From an uncultured Acidobacteriaceae bacterium (GTDB lineage Bacteria; Acidobacteriota; Terriglobia; Terriglobales; Acidobacteriaceae): a DNA stretch of 64,000 nucleotides. The stretch is taken from assembly GCA_903842065.1 (NCBI GenBank), contig CAIMKZ010000013.1, positions 166,004-230,003 on the forward strand, given 5' to 3'. The stretch's first letter is position 1, and each line of letters opens with the position of its first letter. Under the pieces are notes generated by a model. The model worked only from the letters and a program-made list of their open reading frames with translations, was not told the origin of the DNA and did no database searches. Below are positions 13,629 to 22,404 of this stretch, piece by piece. The position numbers were made by a program, and so were the translations under genes.

Positions 13629-15986
13629 ATGGCCACGACCCGTACGACTGTAGCCCCTCCGTCTAACCGAGTTCGCCTGATTGTCGCGTCTTCGGTGATG
13701 CTGACCTTTATCTCCTTCTGGCGAGCCGCGGCTATTGTGCTCAACGATCTTGCCTCCTCGGCCTACTACGCCGGCGGCATCGCCGAGCAGGCCATTGGCG
13801 CCTCCGCTCCCTGGTTCATTCTGGGCATCATGCTGTTCAGCTTCTCCGTGCGCGCTGTTTACGTGGAAAGCTGTTCGATGTTTACCCGTGGCGGCGTGTA
13901 CCGCGTGGTCAAAGAGGCCCTGGGCGGCGGCTTTGCCAAGCTCAGCGTTTCGGCGCTGATGTTCGACTACATCCTTACGGGACCGATCTCGGGCGTATCT
14001 GCCGGCCAGTACATCACCGGCCTGATGAACGAGCTGATGATTCAGGCGGCCCAGAGCCACTGGCTGCCGCCGGCGCTGATGGACCCGGCTGGAAACGCCT
14101 TCCAGTTCAACCGGGATTACACCTCGGCGATGTTTGCCGCGCTGGTGACCATCTACTACTGGTGGCAGAACATCAAGGGTATCGAGGAGTCCAGCGACAA
14201 GGCTCTGCGCGTTATGCAGATCACCTCAATTATGGTGATCGTTCTGCTGGGCTGGGGCATTTACTCGATCTCCGTTGTGGGCGTGCATCTGCCGCCGTCT
14301 CCGATTCCGGCACATCTGAAGTTCAGTGAGGACGCGCTCGGGTTCCTCAAGGGCAGCGGCCTGCCGATCATGGGGTTCTTCGGCATCCTGATGGCATTCG
14401 GCCACTCCATCCTGGCCATGTCCGGCGAGGAGACGCTGGCCCAGGTCAACCGCGAGATTCAGCATCCGAAACTCAAAAATCTAAAGCGCGCGGCCATCGT
14501 CATCGCCATCTACAGCCTGGTGTTTACAGGCGGCGCCACGCTGCTGGCGTCGATGCTGATTCCCACCTACGAGCGGACGCACATCTACGGGGACAACCTC
14601 ATCGCAGGTCTGGCCATGTACATGGTCGGTCCCATGTTTCTGCGCCTGGCCTTCCGCATATTCGTTGTGGTGGTCGGCTTCCTGATTCTCTCCGGCGCCA
14701 TCAACACCTCGATGATCGGCTCCACCGGCGTACTGATGCGCGTGGCCGAGGATGGCGTGCTGACCGACTGGTTCCGCCAGCCGCACTCGCGCTTCGGCAC
14801 AAGTTACCGGATCGTCAACCTGGTTTTTGTCTTGCAGATGGTGACCATCATCGCCTCGCATGGCAACGTCATCATGCTGGGTGAGGCGTACGCTTTCGGC
14901 GTCATCTGGTCGTTCACGTTCAATAGCCTTGCCATGCTGGTGCTTCGCTGGAAGTTCAAGGGCGAGCGCGGCTGGAAGGTTCCGCCCAATATCAAGATCG
15001 GCAAATATGAAGTGCCGGTCGGCCTGTTTTGCGTTTTCCTGGTGCTGGGCAGCACTGCAATCGTCAATCTATTCACCAAGGCCGTGGCCACGGTCAGCGG
15101 CATCGCCTTTGCGGCAGTGTTCTTCATCATCTTCACCATCTCAGAGCGCGTCAACCTGAAGCGCCACGCCAAGACCGCGCTCGAGATGATGGATCACTTC
15201 CAGCTCGAGCATCAGGAGACGATCGACCGGGAGACGCTCGCCGTCCGGCCGGGAGGCGCCATCGTCACCATGCGCGATGTGAACCACCCCTACGCGTTGC
15301 ACTGGGCGCTTTCGCACATCAGCACCGACGAGCGCGACGTGGTCGTAGTGAGCGTACGCCTAATGGGCGCGGGCAGTCCGGACCATCTGAGCGCCGACCA
15401 GCCGAACTTCAGCCAGCACGAGCAGACCGTCTTCACCAAAGCCGTCTCCATCGCGGAGAGCTTCGGCAAGAAGGTATCGCTGCTGGTTGTTCCGGCAGCC
15501 GACATCTTTACCGCGCTGGCCCAGTCGGCCAGCTCGCTTGAGGTCGAGTCCGTTGTTTCGGGTAGCTCCAGCTCGCTCACCGCCGAGGAGCAGGCCTTCT
15601 ACATGGGCCAGGCGTGGGAAGCTCTGCCCCAGCCCAAGCGGCAGTTCAACTACTGCATCGTCGGCGAGGACGGAGTCGTTAAGGTCTTCTACATCGGCCC
15701 GCACGCCCCCTCTCTCAGCCCTGAGGACGTCCAGCTGGTTCACCGGTTGTGGCTGAATATGCGCCGCGACCCCTCGATGCAGGACCTGCACCACAGCGAC
15801 ATCATCACCTTCGCACTGACCCGGCTGGCCGGCCAGTATGCTCGCGACAAGGCTGAGATCCTGCGAAATCTCCGCTCCTACTCGCTAGCAGCGGCATCCC
15901 CGGCGCCAGCTTCGCCACAGATACTTCCGCAGGAAGACTCTATCCAGCAGTCTCCGCGAGCCATCAGGCAGACACGGGACCAGTAA
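13629..15986 (+). CDS. APC-superfamily permease with long C-terminal cytoplasmic domain
   Basis: This 785-residue protein begins with an amino-acid/polyamine/organocation-type transporter of about 500 residues. Multiple membrane helices are visible, and the early ASSVMLTFISFWRAAAIVL and YDLASSAYYAGG-like segments are in the expected place (here LNDLASSAYYAGG). Typical APC permeases stop near 500 residues. The remaining 285 residues are soluble and include VVVVSVRLMGAGSPDHLS and SIAESFGKKVSLLVVPAAD, a Rossmann/universal-stress-like alternation that could sense a ligand. The substrate is unknown. ATG 13629 follows a promoter with a short leader and weak Shine-Dalgarno. Confidence 0.82.
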   Translation: MATTRTTVAPPSNRVRLIVASSVMLTFISFWRAAAIVLNDLASSAYYAGGIAEQAIGASAPWFILGIMLFSFSVRAVYVESCSMFTRGGVYRVVKEALGGGFAKLSVSALMFDYILTGPISGVSAGQYITGLMNELMIQAAQSHWLPPALMDPAGNAFQFNRDYTSAMFAALVTIYYWWQNIKGIEESSDKALRVMQITSIMVIVLLGWGIYSISVVGVHLPPSPIPAHLKFSEDALGFLKGSGLPIMGFFGILMAFGHSILAMSGEETLAQVNREIQHPKLKNLKRAAIVIAIYSLVFTGGATLLASMLIPTYERTHIYGDNLIAGLAMYMVGPMFLRLAFRIFVVVVGFLILSGAINTSMIGSTGVLMRVAEDGVLTDWFRQPHSRFGTSYRIVNLVFVLQMVTIIASHGNVIMLGEAYAFGVIWSFTFNSLAMLVLRWKFKGERGWKVPPNIKIGKYEVPVGLFCVFLVLGSTAIVNLFTKAVATVSGIAFAAVFFIIFTISERVNLKRHAKTALEMMDHFQLEHQETIDRETLAVRPGGAIVTMRDVNHPYALHWALSHISTDERDVVVVSVRLMGAGSPDHLSADQPNFSQHEQTVFTKAVSIAESFGKKVSLLVVPAADIFTALAQSASSLEVESVVSGSSSSLTAEEQAFYMGQAWEALPQPKRQFNYCIVGEDGVVKVFYIGPHAPSLSPEDVQLVHRLWLNMRRDPSMQDLHHSDIITFALTRLAGQYARDKAEILRNLRSYSLAAASPAPASPQILPQEDSIQQSPRAIRQTRDQ

Positions 15987-16040
15987 GACAGGGACGGATA
16001 AAGCAGGGACTAAGGGACTGAGGGACCAGGGACTAGATAA
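15987..16040. repeat. AGGGACTG-type tandem repeat
   Basis: After the permease stop the plus strand reads CAGGGACGG, CAGGGACTA, AGGGACTG, AGGGACC and AGGGACTAG. It is the densest copy of the short repeat family seen also near 7990, 16120, 16984 and 63841. Confidence 0.6.
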
Positions 16041-16081
16041 GTACTCTTAGGACTTCGCTTTTCAGTATCGGAAAAATAATT

Positions 16082-16111
16082 GCCCCATCTTCTTTGATCT
16101 GAAGATGGGGC
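16082..16111. terminator. Bidirectional rho-independent terminator
   Basis: GCCCCATCTTC / GAAGATGGGGC form a perfect 11-bp stem with an 8-base loop. TTCTTCTT follows on the plus strand and AATTATTTTT follows on the minus strand. It separates the convergent permease and hydrolase genes. Confidence 0.88.
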
Positions 16112-16129
16112 TTCTTCTTAGTCCCTGTA

Positions 16130-16843
16130 TTAACACCCCTCGAACACGTCTCCCGGCTTCCAGTCCACCACCTTCACGCCAGGGGGGACGAGCTTCGCCA
16201 GTCCCTCCGGTGTCCCGGTGAGGATCGGAAACGTACCGAAGTGCATGGGCAGAACCACCTCCGGCATAATCAGCTTCGTCGCCAGCGCAGCCTCTTTCAT
16301 TCCCATGGTGAAGTGGTCGCCGATAGGCAGCAGCGCTATCTTCGGCTCATACAGTTCGCGGATCAGCGCCATATCGCCGAAGACCGCCGTGTCGCCGGCG
16401 TGGTAGATGGTTGTGCCGCCTTCAATCGTAACCACAAACCCTGCCGCCACGCCCACGTAGTGCATGCCGTCCTCGTCGGCGGCCGCGGCTGAGTGCTTGG
16501 CGTCCACCATCGTCGCTGATACGTCCTTGAGCTGTACTGTCCCTCCCAGGTTCATCCCTACCGTATGCTCAACGCCCTTCTTCGCCACGTAGTCGGCCAG
16601 TTCGAAGATTGCCACCACCGTCGCCCCGTGACTTTTCGCCAGCGGCACGGCATCGCCTACATGATCTCCGTGTCCGTGGGTCAGCAGGATGTAGTCGATC
16701 TTCGACGGCAGTTCCAGATCCTTCGGATACGACGGATTGCCCTTGAGGTACGGATCGATCAGGATGTTGGCGCCCTTCGCGGTCTGGATCAGCACCGCCG
16801 AGTGTCCCAGCCAGGTAATGCGCGTAGAATTCTTTGCCGTCAT
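16130..16843 (-). CDS. UPF0173-family metal-dependent hydrolase (beta-lactamase fold)
   Basis: The 237-residue protein has the metallo-beta-lactamase signature THGHGDH (in YILLTHGHGDHVGD), a later VDAKHSAA, the HAGDT box (TTIYHAGDTAVFGDM) and the closing MHFGTFPILTG. Family members are uncharacterised Zn-dependent hydrolases. GGAGGAAGCG before ATG 16843 decides this start over ATGs at 16867 and 16864. The gene lies alone on the minus strand, ending just before a strong terminator. Confidence 0.92.
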   Translation of the reverse strand: MTAKNSTRITWLGHSAVLIQTAKGANILIDPYLKGNPSYPKDLELPSKIDYILLTHGHGDHVGDAVPLAKSHGATVVAIFELADYVAKKGVEHTVGMNLGGTVQLKDVSATMVDAKHSAAAADEDGMHYVGVAAGFVVTIEGGTTIYHAGDTAVFGDMALIRELYEPKIALLPIGDHFTMGMKEAALATKLIMPEVVLPMHFGTFPILTGTPEGLAKLVPPGVKVVDWKPGDVFEGC

Positions 16844-16983
16844 CGCTTCCTCCGTCTCGATCATCACGCCTATCGCAGGGGCAGATCAAATCCCCGGCGT
16901 CGAAATCATGCTAAATGAGAAAGCCCCGGCCGAAGCCAGGGACTGTGTTCGAACTTCATTGCGGATAAGCAGTGAACCCAGCT

Positions 16984-17020
16984 GATCCCTGTTCCCTGAT
17001 CCCTGATCCCTGTTTCCTAT
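16984..17020. repeat. (CCCTGATC)n-type short tandem repeat
   Basis: Bases read CTGATCCCTGTTCCCTGATCCCTGATCCCTGTTTCC, four near-identical 7-8-base units. They lie between the UPF0173 gene start and the methyltransferase stop. Confidence 0.6.
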
Positions 17021-17023
17021 CTT

Positions 17024-17707
17024 TTATCGCGTCACAATCACTTCAGAGATCGAATCCTTGGCCAGATAGACCTTGTGGCCGCTCCAGCCGGCGAACAGCC
17101 GCTCGATACTGCGGTTTGTGAACGCCCGCTGAATCGGAAACTGCTCGGTGAGCTGGACCTCGATATCGCTTCCCTGCGTCACGTGGAAGCGGCACAGAAC
17201 CTTCTCTTCGCCCTGCATGCGGGTATGGAACAGGGCCAGCACCTGCCCGCCCGGGTTCATGGCGGAAAACAGCCGGTCTACGACAGGTTGAACCAGCGGC
17301 TCGGGCAGGTAGTCGAGCGCGGTCCAAAGCAACACCACGTCGAAGGTCCGTCCTGAGAAGTTCAGCGTCTGGTCCAGGTAGCCCTGCACGTTCCACACCG
17401 GCTGGCTGATCTCGCCCTCTTGCGTGGTCTTCCAGTTTTCCGCCCAGGCATCGCGCACCAGGTCAGACATGTAAAGGCTGTGTCCCAGTGTCGTCAGCAG
17501 GTTGATGTTCTGCGGCGAGGTGTAGCCCACGTCGATGATGCGCAGGCCCGGCTCCTTCTCCATCCGTTTACGCATCACATCCCACGCGCCCGAGTGGCGC
17601 GGCACGCGCGGTCCGGCGAGGCCCGTTGCGGGCGTCGGTTCTTCGCTTTCCTGTTTCCTCCAACGGCCTAGCAACGCGGGTTCCTCAAGGGGATAAGAGA
17701 ACAGCAA
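17024..17707 (-). CDS. Class I SAM-dependent methyltransferase
   Basis: The 227-residue protein has a Rossmann methyltransferase core: motif I LRIIDVGYTSPQNINLL, which has an atypical glycine loop (a single Gly where DxGxGxG is usual); post-I MSDLVRDAW; and motif IV TFDVVLLWTALDYLPEP with the aromatic residue expected there. Later LFSAMNPGGQVLALFHT matches the strand after the active site. The substrate is unknown. The start is uncertain: the TTG at 17707 has no Shine-Dalgarno, and the first internal ATG is about 44 codons in. It lies 45 bases downstream of bactofilin and may be in its operon. Confidence 0.72.
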   Translation of the reverse strand: MLFSYPLEEPALLGRWRKQESEEPTPATGLAGPRVPRHSGAWDVMRKRMEKEPGLRIIDVGYTSPQNINLLTTLGHSLYMSDLVRDAWAENWKTTQEGEISQPVWNVQGYLDQTLNFSGRTFDVVLLWTALDYLPEPLVQPVVDRLFSAMNPGGQVLALFHTRMQGEEKVLCRFHVTQGSDIEVQLTEQFPIQRAFTNRSIERLFAGWSGHKVYLAKDSISEVIVTR

Positions 17708-17752
17708 TAGAAACTCGCGAGCTTAGCCTCGCGAAGTATGGAGCCTGCGGGG

Positions 17753-18106
17753 TCAGCCCTCAGACTGTTTGGACGCGGACTGAGTCAGGTCCACCTTGCC
17801 GCGGAAGACCGCGTTGTCTTCAACCGCCAGCCGCAGGGCGCGGATATCGCCCTCCACCTGGCAGCCGGCCCGCAGCTCGACTCGGCCGCTGGCCAAAATG
17901 TTGCCCTGGACGTGGCCCAGAATCAGAATGTCCTTGGCCGAAAGATCCGAGGCCAGGTTGGCGCTGGCACCGATCGTCAGACGGCTGTCAGTCAGGGTTA
18001 CTGTGCCTTCTACGCGGCCATCGATGATCAGATCCTCGTTGCCTCGCACTTCGCCGCAGATCACCACGCTCTTGCCGATGCGCGCGGGAGCATTCTCTAC
18101 TGCCAT
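17753..18106 (-). CDS. Bactofilin-type polymer-forming cytoskeletal protein
   Basis: The 117-residue protein is a DUF583 bactofilin. It is a right-handed beta-helix of short repeats (for example GEVRGNEDLIIDGRVEGTV, ILGHVQGNILASGRVEL) bounded by short tails. Bactofilins self-assemble without nucleotide and organise cell-wall or envelope machinery. ATG 18106 is preferred since AAAGGGTAGGG precedes it; an upstream in-frame ATG at 18151 is unlikely. It is divergent from the secreted unknown at 18281. Confidence 0.93.
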   Translation of the reverse strand: MAVENAPARIGKSVVICGEVRGNEDLIIDGRVEGTVTLTDSRLTIGASANLASDLSAKDILILGHVQGNILASGRVELRAGCQVEGDIRALRLAVEDNAVFRGKVDLTQSASKQSEG

Positions 18107-18267
18107 GGGCCCTACCCTTTCTTTTGCGGCACACATACCCAGCCGGAGCACTCGCGTCCTACAGCGTGGATTATCGGTCTATGAACCGCCATATTCGTCG
18201 ATTCCGGGGGGACGTCCTTGCCGTCTAATGTAACACGCCGCCGCATGTTTTTTGTTAGGAGGGCCGT

Positions 18268-18283
18268 TACACTGAATTCAGTG
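18268..18283 (+). promoter_or_regulatory. Perfect 14-bp palindrome over -10 and start of the 18281 gene
   Basis: CACTGAATTCAGTG occupies 18270-18283. It overlaps a possible -10 (TACACT, 18268-18273) and the GTG at 18281. It could be an operator or chance; no good -35 is visible. Confidence 0.4.
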
Positions 18284-19120
18284 CGTAGACATCTCTTACT
18301 GAAATCGTTCATCGTCGCCGTGTGTCTGGCGTCGAGGCCGCTTCCCTTTCCTGCCCAGCCCGTCCCCGCGCTGGTTTCAACCGCCCTTGCCAACGAACTC
18401 GGCGCGGCGCAGGACCAGAGACAACCCATGCGCTTCCTGCTGCGCAAGTCCAGTCCCCGCTACACCAGCACTCGCCAGATCTACGAGACCCGCGACGGAA
18501 ACGTATCGCTCCTGCTCAACGCGAACGGCCAGCCGCTCAGCGCCGCCGACCAAGCCAAAGAGCACGACCGTCTCGCCCAGATCCTTGCCGATCCCAGCCG
18601 CCAGCGCCGCCGCAAGCAGGGTGAGGGCGCCGACCGCGACCGCGCCCTCAGGATCCTCCGCGTCATGCCTGCCGCATTCCTCTACAGCGACGAAGGACCC
18701 GCGCAGGCCGCTACCGGCACGGTCGAGCGGTTCACCTTCCGGCCCAATCCCGGCTTCGAGCCCCCCAGTCTAGAGACACAGGTGCTGGCCGGCATCTCCG
18801 GCGAGATCTGGATCGACCCCACAGCCCAGCGCGTCGTCCGCCTTGAGGGCCGCCTGGACCGCGACATCGACTTCGGCTGGGGAATCCTCGGCCGCCTTTA
18901 CAAGGGCGGCTGGATCCGCCTCGAACAGGCCGATATCGGCGCGGGACAGTGGCGCGCCGTCCGCTTCGAGATGAAGATGAGTGCGCGTGTCGTCTGGAGG
19001 ACTCGTGTCTTCGACACCGTCGAAGAGATCAGCCAATACGCCGCCCTGCCTCCCTCGATCGGCTACCGTGAAGCCATCGCGGCGCTCGAAGGCAAGCAGA
19101 TTCCCGGCCGGCAGCCCTGA
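18281..19120 (+). CDS. Secreted protein of unknown function, outer-membrane-lipoprotein-like
   Basis: The 279-residue protein starts at GTG 18281 (VRRHLLLKSFIVAVCLASRP), a signal peptide; a longer frame exists to 18218. The mature part has a charged region (AKEHDRLAQILADPSRQRRR) followed by beta-rich segments such as VERFTFRPNPGFEPPSLET, GISGEIWIDPTAQRVVRLEG and LYKGGWIRLEQADIGAGQWR. This strand pattern recalls LolA-fold outer-membrane-lipoprotein-sorting-like proteins, but the assignment is uncertain. No catalytic motif can be recognised. Confidence 0.7.
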   Translation: MRRHLLLKSFIVAVCLASRPLPFPAQPVPALVSTALANELGAAQDQRQPMRFLLRKSSPRYTSTRQIYETRDGNVSLLLNANGQPLSAADQAKEHDRLAQILADPSRQRRRKQGEGADRDRALRILRVMPAAFLYSDEGPAQAATGTVERFTFRPNPGFEPPSLETQVLAGISGEIWIDPTAQRVVRLEGRLDRDIDFGWGILGRLYKGGWIRLEQADIGAGQWRAVRFEMKMSARVVWRTRVFDTVEEISQYAALPPSIGYREAIAALEGKQIPGRQP

Positions 19121-19188
19121 AACGCCGGGCAGTAGCCTTCACCCTGCCGCAATCTCAAAAATGTTGGCAATACCGCGCTACAGAGCCG

Positions 19189-19635
19189 CTATTGCCACAA
19201 CTGTCGAGCGCGCTGCCAGCCCTTTTCGATAACGCGGACGGAGATGGCGTCGAGCTGAAGTTCGGCGGGATTCTGCCACTCGGCCCGCTCGATCCAGCGC
19301 ACTCCATCGGCGTCGGTGCCGGCGCAGAGCTTGCCTCCGGTCACGCGGCAGAGGTAGTCGGCGATGGCGTAGTGGTACTGCACCTGGTCCCCGTCGCGGT
19401 GGATGCGGTCGAGCAGCTCTACGAGTTCAACCGGCTCGACGACGAGGCCGGTCTCCTCCTGCACCTCGCGCACTGTGCCTTCGAGTAGCGTCTCGCCCAG
19501 TTCGAGCGCGCCGCCGGGCAGGGTCCAGCGGCCTTTCATCGGCTCCTTGCCGCGCCGGATGAGCAATACCCGGCCCTCGTGGACCACAACCGCGCCCACG
19601 CCGATGATGGGTGCCGATGGAAACTCGCGCTGCAT
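19189..19635 (-). CDS. NUDIX hydrolase
   Basis: The 148-residue protein has a canonical Nudix box: GGALELGETLLEGTVREVQE and then ETG (GX5EX7REUXEEXGU is satisfied). The N terminus (IIGVGAVVVHEGRVLLIRRG) and the following VVEPVELVELLDRIH are typical of ADP-ribose or nucleoside-diphosphate-sugar pyrophosphatases. The exact substrate cannot be told. GGAGCGAAG precedes the ATG. Confidence 0.93.
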   Translation of the reverse strand: MQREFPSAPIIGVGAVVVHEGRVLLIRRGKEPMKGRWTLPGGALELGETLLEGTVREVQEETGLVVEPVELVELLDRIHRDGDQVQYHYAIADYLCRVTGGKLCAGTDADGVRWIERAEWQNPAELQLDAISVRVIEKGWQRARQLWQ

Positions 19636-19738
19636 CTTCGCTCCGTGCTCCTGCTACCACGATAGCGGTTCCGAGCGAGTGTGAGGTGGAATGGAATCCC
19701 CCAGCCTGCGGGTATCATCACATCAGCAGGGAGGAAAC

Positions 19739-19945
19739 ATGGCGGAATACACGCTCCTTATCGACGGAATGCACTGCGGGTCCTGTGTGCGCCGGGTGAA
19801 TCAGGCGCTGGAGGCGACTCCGGGGCTGAAGGTGGGCGAGGTGCGCGTGGGCGCGGCCCGGGTTAGCACCGAAGAACTGCCGGCGGTCGATGCGGCCATT
19901 GCGGCCGTGGTGAAGCTGGGCTTCAAGGCCCAACTGGCAGTCTGA
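19739..19945 (+). CDS. Heavy-metal-binding domain protein (CopZ-like copper chaperone)
   Basis: The 68-residue protein is a lone HMA ferredoxin-like domain with GMHCGSC, the Cys-x2-Cys copper site. It begins behind AGGGAGGAAAC. It directly precedes copA (stop TGA and the copA GTG are adjacent), so it very probably hands Cu+ to the ATPase. No CueR-like regulator is next door. Confidence 0.9.
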   Translation: MAEYTLLIDGMHCGSCVRRVNQALEATPGLKVGEVRVGAARVSTEELPAVDAAIAAVVKLGFKAQLAV

Positions 19946-22336
19946 GTGGCAACCGGCGAGACAGAATCGATCACTCTGCCCGTGCTGGGCATGAGCTGCG
20001 CGGCCTGCCAGCACCACGTCGAGGAGACTTTGCGCGCGACGGCGGGCGTTGCAGGCGCGCGCGTGGACCTGATGGCTCACCGAGCTACGGTGGTCTTTGA
20101 CCCGGCGTCGGTCGGGCCGGAGCAGTTGGTCGAGGCCATTCGCAGCGCGGGGTACGATGCCGTGCTGCCCAGAGCGGGCGAGTCGATTCAGACGCGGGAC
20201 GCGGGCGACAACTCCGCCGCCCGCAAGGCCTGGGCCATGCTGGCGGCGGGCTTTGCCGCCATGCTGTTCTCCATGCCGCTGATGATGGACGGCGGCGCAA
20301 TGGACCGCGCCTTGATGCGCGCGCTGCCCTGGATGTACGCGCTCCCGGTAGAAGGACTGCGCGGGGCGCTGCTCGGGCTTACGGCGATTCTGATGGTCTG
20401 GGCTGGCCGCGGCATTTACGTGAGCGCATGGCGTGCTCTGCGCCACGGCGCAACCAACATGAACACGCTGGTGAGCCTGGGCACGGGCGTGGCCTTTGCG
20501 TGGTCCGCTTACGCAACGCTCGATCCCGCTCCGGGCCGCATGGTCTACTTTGACGCCGTGCTGCTGATTCTGGGCTTTCTGCTGCTGGGCAAGAGTCTCG
20601 AGGGCCGCGCCAAACACCGTGCCCTGGGCGCGCTCGAAGCGCTGGCCCGGCTGCGGCCGGCCACCGCGCGCCGCGTTCGCGACCACATTGAAGAGACGGT
20701 GCCGCTCGCTGAAATTCGTACGGACGATCTGGTGCTGGTGCTCCCCGGCGAGCGATTTCCCGTCGATGCAACTATCGTCGAGGGGCGCACCACGGTTGAC
20801 GAGTCGATGCTGACCGGCGAATCGACGCCGCTCGACCGCCAGCCGGGAGGCCGCGTGCTGGCCGGCTCGCTCAACTACGACGGCGCGGTGACGTGCAAGG
20901 CAGACTCGCTGGGCGCTTCGACGGTCATCGAGCAGATCGCCCGCATTGTGGAGCAGGCACAGGGCTCGCGCGCGCCTATGGAGCGGCTCGCCGACCGCGC
21001 CAGCTCCATCTTTGTCCCCGTGGTGCTGGCGCTAGCTGTCGTAACCTTTGTTGCGTGGATTATCGCAACTCACTCTCTGCAAATGGCTCTCGCCAACACC
21101 GTTGCCGTGCTGGTCATCGCCTGCCCCTGCGCCATGGGGCTCGCGGTTCCCGCCGCGCTCACCGTGGCGGTAGGCCGCGGCGCGCAGCTAGGCGTGCTCT
21201 TCAAGGGCGGGGAAGCGCTGGAGCGCATGGCGCATCTTGACGCGGTGATTCTCGACAAGACCGGTACGCTCACCGTGGGCCGGCCGGTGCTCGAAGCGGT
21301 GCACACGATCCCGGAACGGATAAATTCATCAAGCAAAAAACTGGGTGCCCCAGGTCCCTCGCATCTGGGGACCTGGGAAAGTACAACCCTCAACCAGCCA
21401 CCTCTCAACCAACCACTGAACCTGGGTGCCCCGGGTCTCGATTTTGAGACCCGGGAGAGGACAGACCCCCGACAGCAGGAACTCCTCCGCATCGCCGCCG
21501 CCGCCGAGGAACGCTCCAATCATCCCCTGGCCCACGCCATCGTCGAATATTCTCTTGGTCTTGGATTAACGTGGGGGCCAGCCGAAGCAGTACAGGTCCT
21601 CCCCGGCAGAGGGCTCACGGCTCGCGTCGAAGGCCATGACTGCCTGCTCGGCAACGCCGCCCTCTTTCAGGAGTTCTTCGTTCCCCTGCCTGAAGGGATC
21701 GCGCCGCCCGCCCCCGGCGTCACCCGCCTCTGGATGGCTCTCGATGGCGTTGCTGTGGGCTACTTCGACGCCCGCGACGCCCTCAGGCCCGATGCGGCTG
21801 CGGCGATGGCTGCTCTTCACGCCTCCGGCCTCAAGCTGCTCATGCTCACCGGCGACACAGCGGCCGCGGCCGAGCCTATCGCCCGCCAGGCAGGCATCGA
21901 AACTGTCGAAGCCGGACTGGACCCGGCGGCCAAGCTTGCGCGCATCCGCGATCTTCAGAGCACCGGCCTGCGCGTCGCCATGGTGGGCGACGGAATCAAC
22001 GACGCCGCCGCTCTGGCCGCAGCCGACGCGGGCATCGCCATGGGAACCGGTGCTGATCTCGCCCAGGAGGCCGGCGACGTGTTGCTCCTGAGGGCCCGGC
22101 CCGGCGCAATTTCGGCGGCGATTGGGCTGGCCCGCCAGACCCTCGCCATCATGCGCCAGAACCTCTTCTGGGCGGTGGGATACAACATCCTCGGCATTCC
22201 GCTTGCGGCGGGCGTGCTCTATCCGGCCTTCCACATCCTGCTCTCGCCCTGGATCGCGGCGGCGGCCATGGCGGCCAGCTCGGTCTGCGTCCTCTCAAAC
22301 AGCCTGCGGCTACGTGGTTGGCAGCCGGGGCGGTAG
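19946..22336 (+). CDS. copA: Copper-translocating P1B-type ATPase, with an in-frame palindromic-repeat insert
   Basis: The 796-residue Cu+-exporting ATPase has one N-terminal HMA domain (GMSCAAC), the TGES actuator loop, the CPC metal site (Cys393-Pro-Cys395), phosphorylated Asp437 in DKTGTLTVG and MVGDGINDAAALAAADAG. Between the P-domain start and the N-domain, about residues 456-512 are extra (SSSKKLGAPGPSHLGTWEST and on). They are encoded by two copies of the dispersed palindrome plus CTCAACC spacers. The frame stays open, and the following HxxP-type N-domain (RSNHPLAHAIVEYS) is intact. GTG start adjoining copZ. Confidence 0.95.
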   Translation: MATGETESITLPVLGMSCAACQHHVEETLRATAGVAGARVDLMAHRATVVFDPASVGPEQLVEAIRSAGYDAVLPRAGESIQTRDAGDNSAARKAWAMLAAGFAAMLFSMPLMMDGGAMDRALMRALPWMYALPVEGLRGALLGLTAILMVWAGRGIYVSAWRALRHGATNMNTLVSLGTGVAFAWSAYATLDPAPGRMVYFDAVLLILGFLLLGKSLEGRAKHRALGALEALARLRPATARRVRDHIEETVPLAEIRTDDLVLVLPGERFPVDATIVEGRTTVDESMLTGESTPLDRQPGGRVLAGSLNYDGAVTCKADSLGASTVIEQIARIVEQAQGSRAPMERLADRASSIFVPVVLALAVVTFVAWIIATHSLQMALANTVAVLVIACPCAMGLAVPAALTVAVGRGAQLGVLFKGGEALERMAHLDAVILDKTGTLTVGRPVLEAVHTIPERINSSSKKLGAPGPSHLGTWESTTLNQPPLNQPLNLGAPGLDFETRERTDPRQQELLRIAAAAEERSNHPLAHAIVEYSLGLGLTWGPAEAVQVLPGRGLTARVEGHDCLLGNAALFQEFFVPLPEGIAPPAPGVTRLWMALDGVAVGYFDARDALRPDAAAAMAALHASGLKLLMLTGDTAAAAEPIARQAGIETVEAGLDPAAKLARIRDLQSTGLRVAMVGDGINDAAALAAADAGIAMGTGADLAQEAGDVLLLRARPGAISAAIGLARQTLAIMRQNLFWAVGYNILGIPLAAGVLYPAFHILLSPWIAAAAMAASSVCVLSNSLRLRGWQPGR
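21341..21378. repeat. Palindromic element copy 1, inside copA
   Basis: CTGGGTGCCCCAGGTCCC...GGGACCTGG: a hairpin with about 9 paired bases around TCGCATCTG, in frame within copA. It is followed by CTCAACCAGCCACC/CTCAACCAACCA spacers typical of the other copies. Confidence 0.85.
21422..21456. repeat. Palindromic element copy 2, inside copA
   Basis: CTGGGTGCCCCGGGTCTC-GATTTT-GAGACCCGGGA: perfect CCCGGGTCTC / GAGACCCGGG arms with a GATTTT loop. It lies 43 bases after copy 1, in frame within copA. Confidence 0.88.
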
Positions 22337-22368
22337 GGTTGTCTTAGGAGCCGCCAACAAGCCAGCAC

Positions 22369-22398
22369 TTGACATCTTCACAGATTGTGAAGTATCGT
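22369..22398 (+). promoter_or_regulatory. higBA-2 promoter with palindromic operator (22376-22392)
   Basis: TTGACA (22369-22374) and TATCGT (22393-22398) are 18 bases apart. The spacer holds CTTCACA-GAT-TGTGAAG, a perfect 7-bp-arm palindrome. The predicted transcript start, about 22405, coincides with the toxin's GTG. Confidence 0.75.
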
Positions 22399-22404
22399 AT
22401 GTGA

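Noticed and set aside
21341..21456. Regularly spaced repeats inside copA resembling a small CRISPR array
   Set aside because: Only two copies, palindromes of variable sequence, translated in frame, and spacers are the CTCAACC type found at the intergenic copies; no cas genes.
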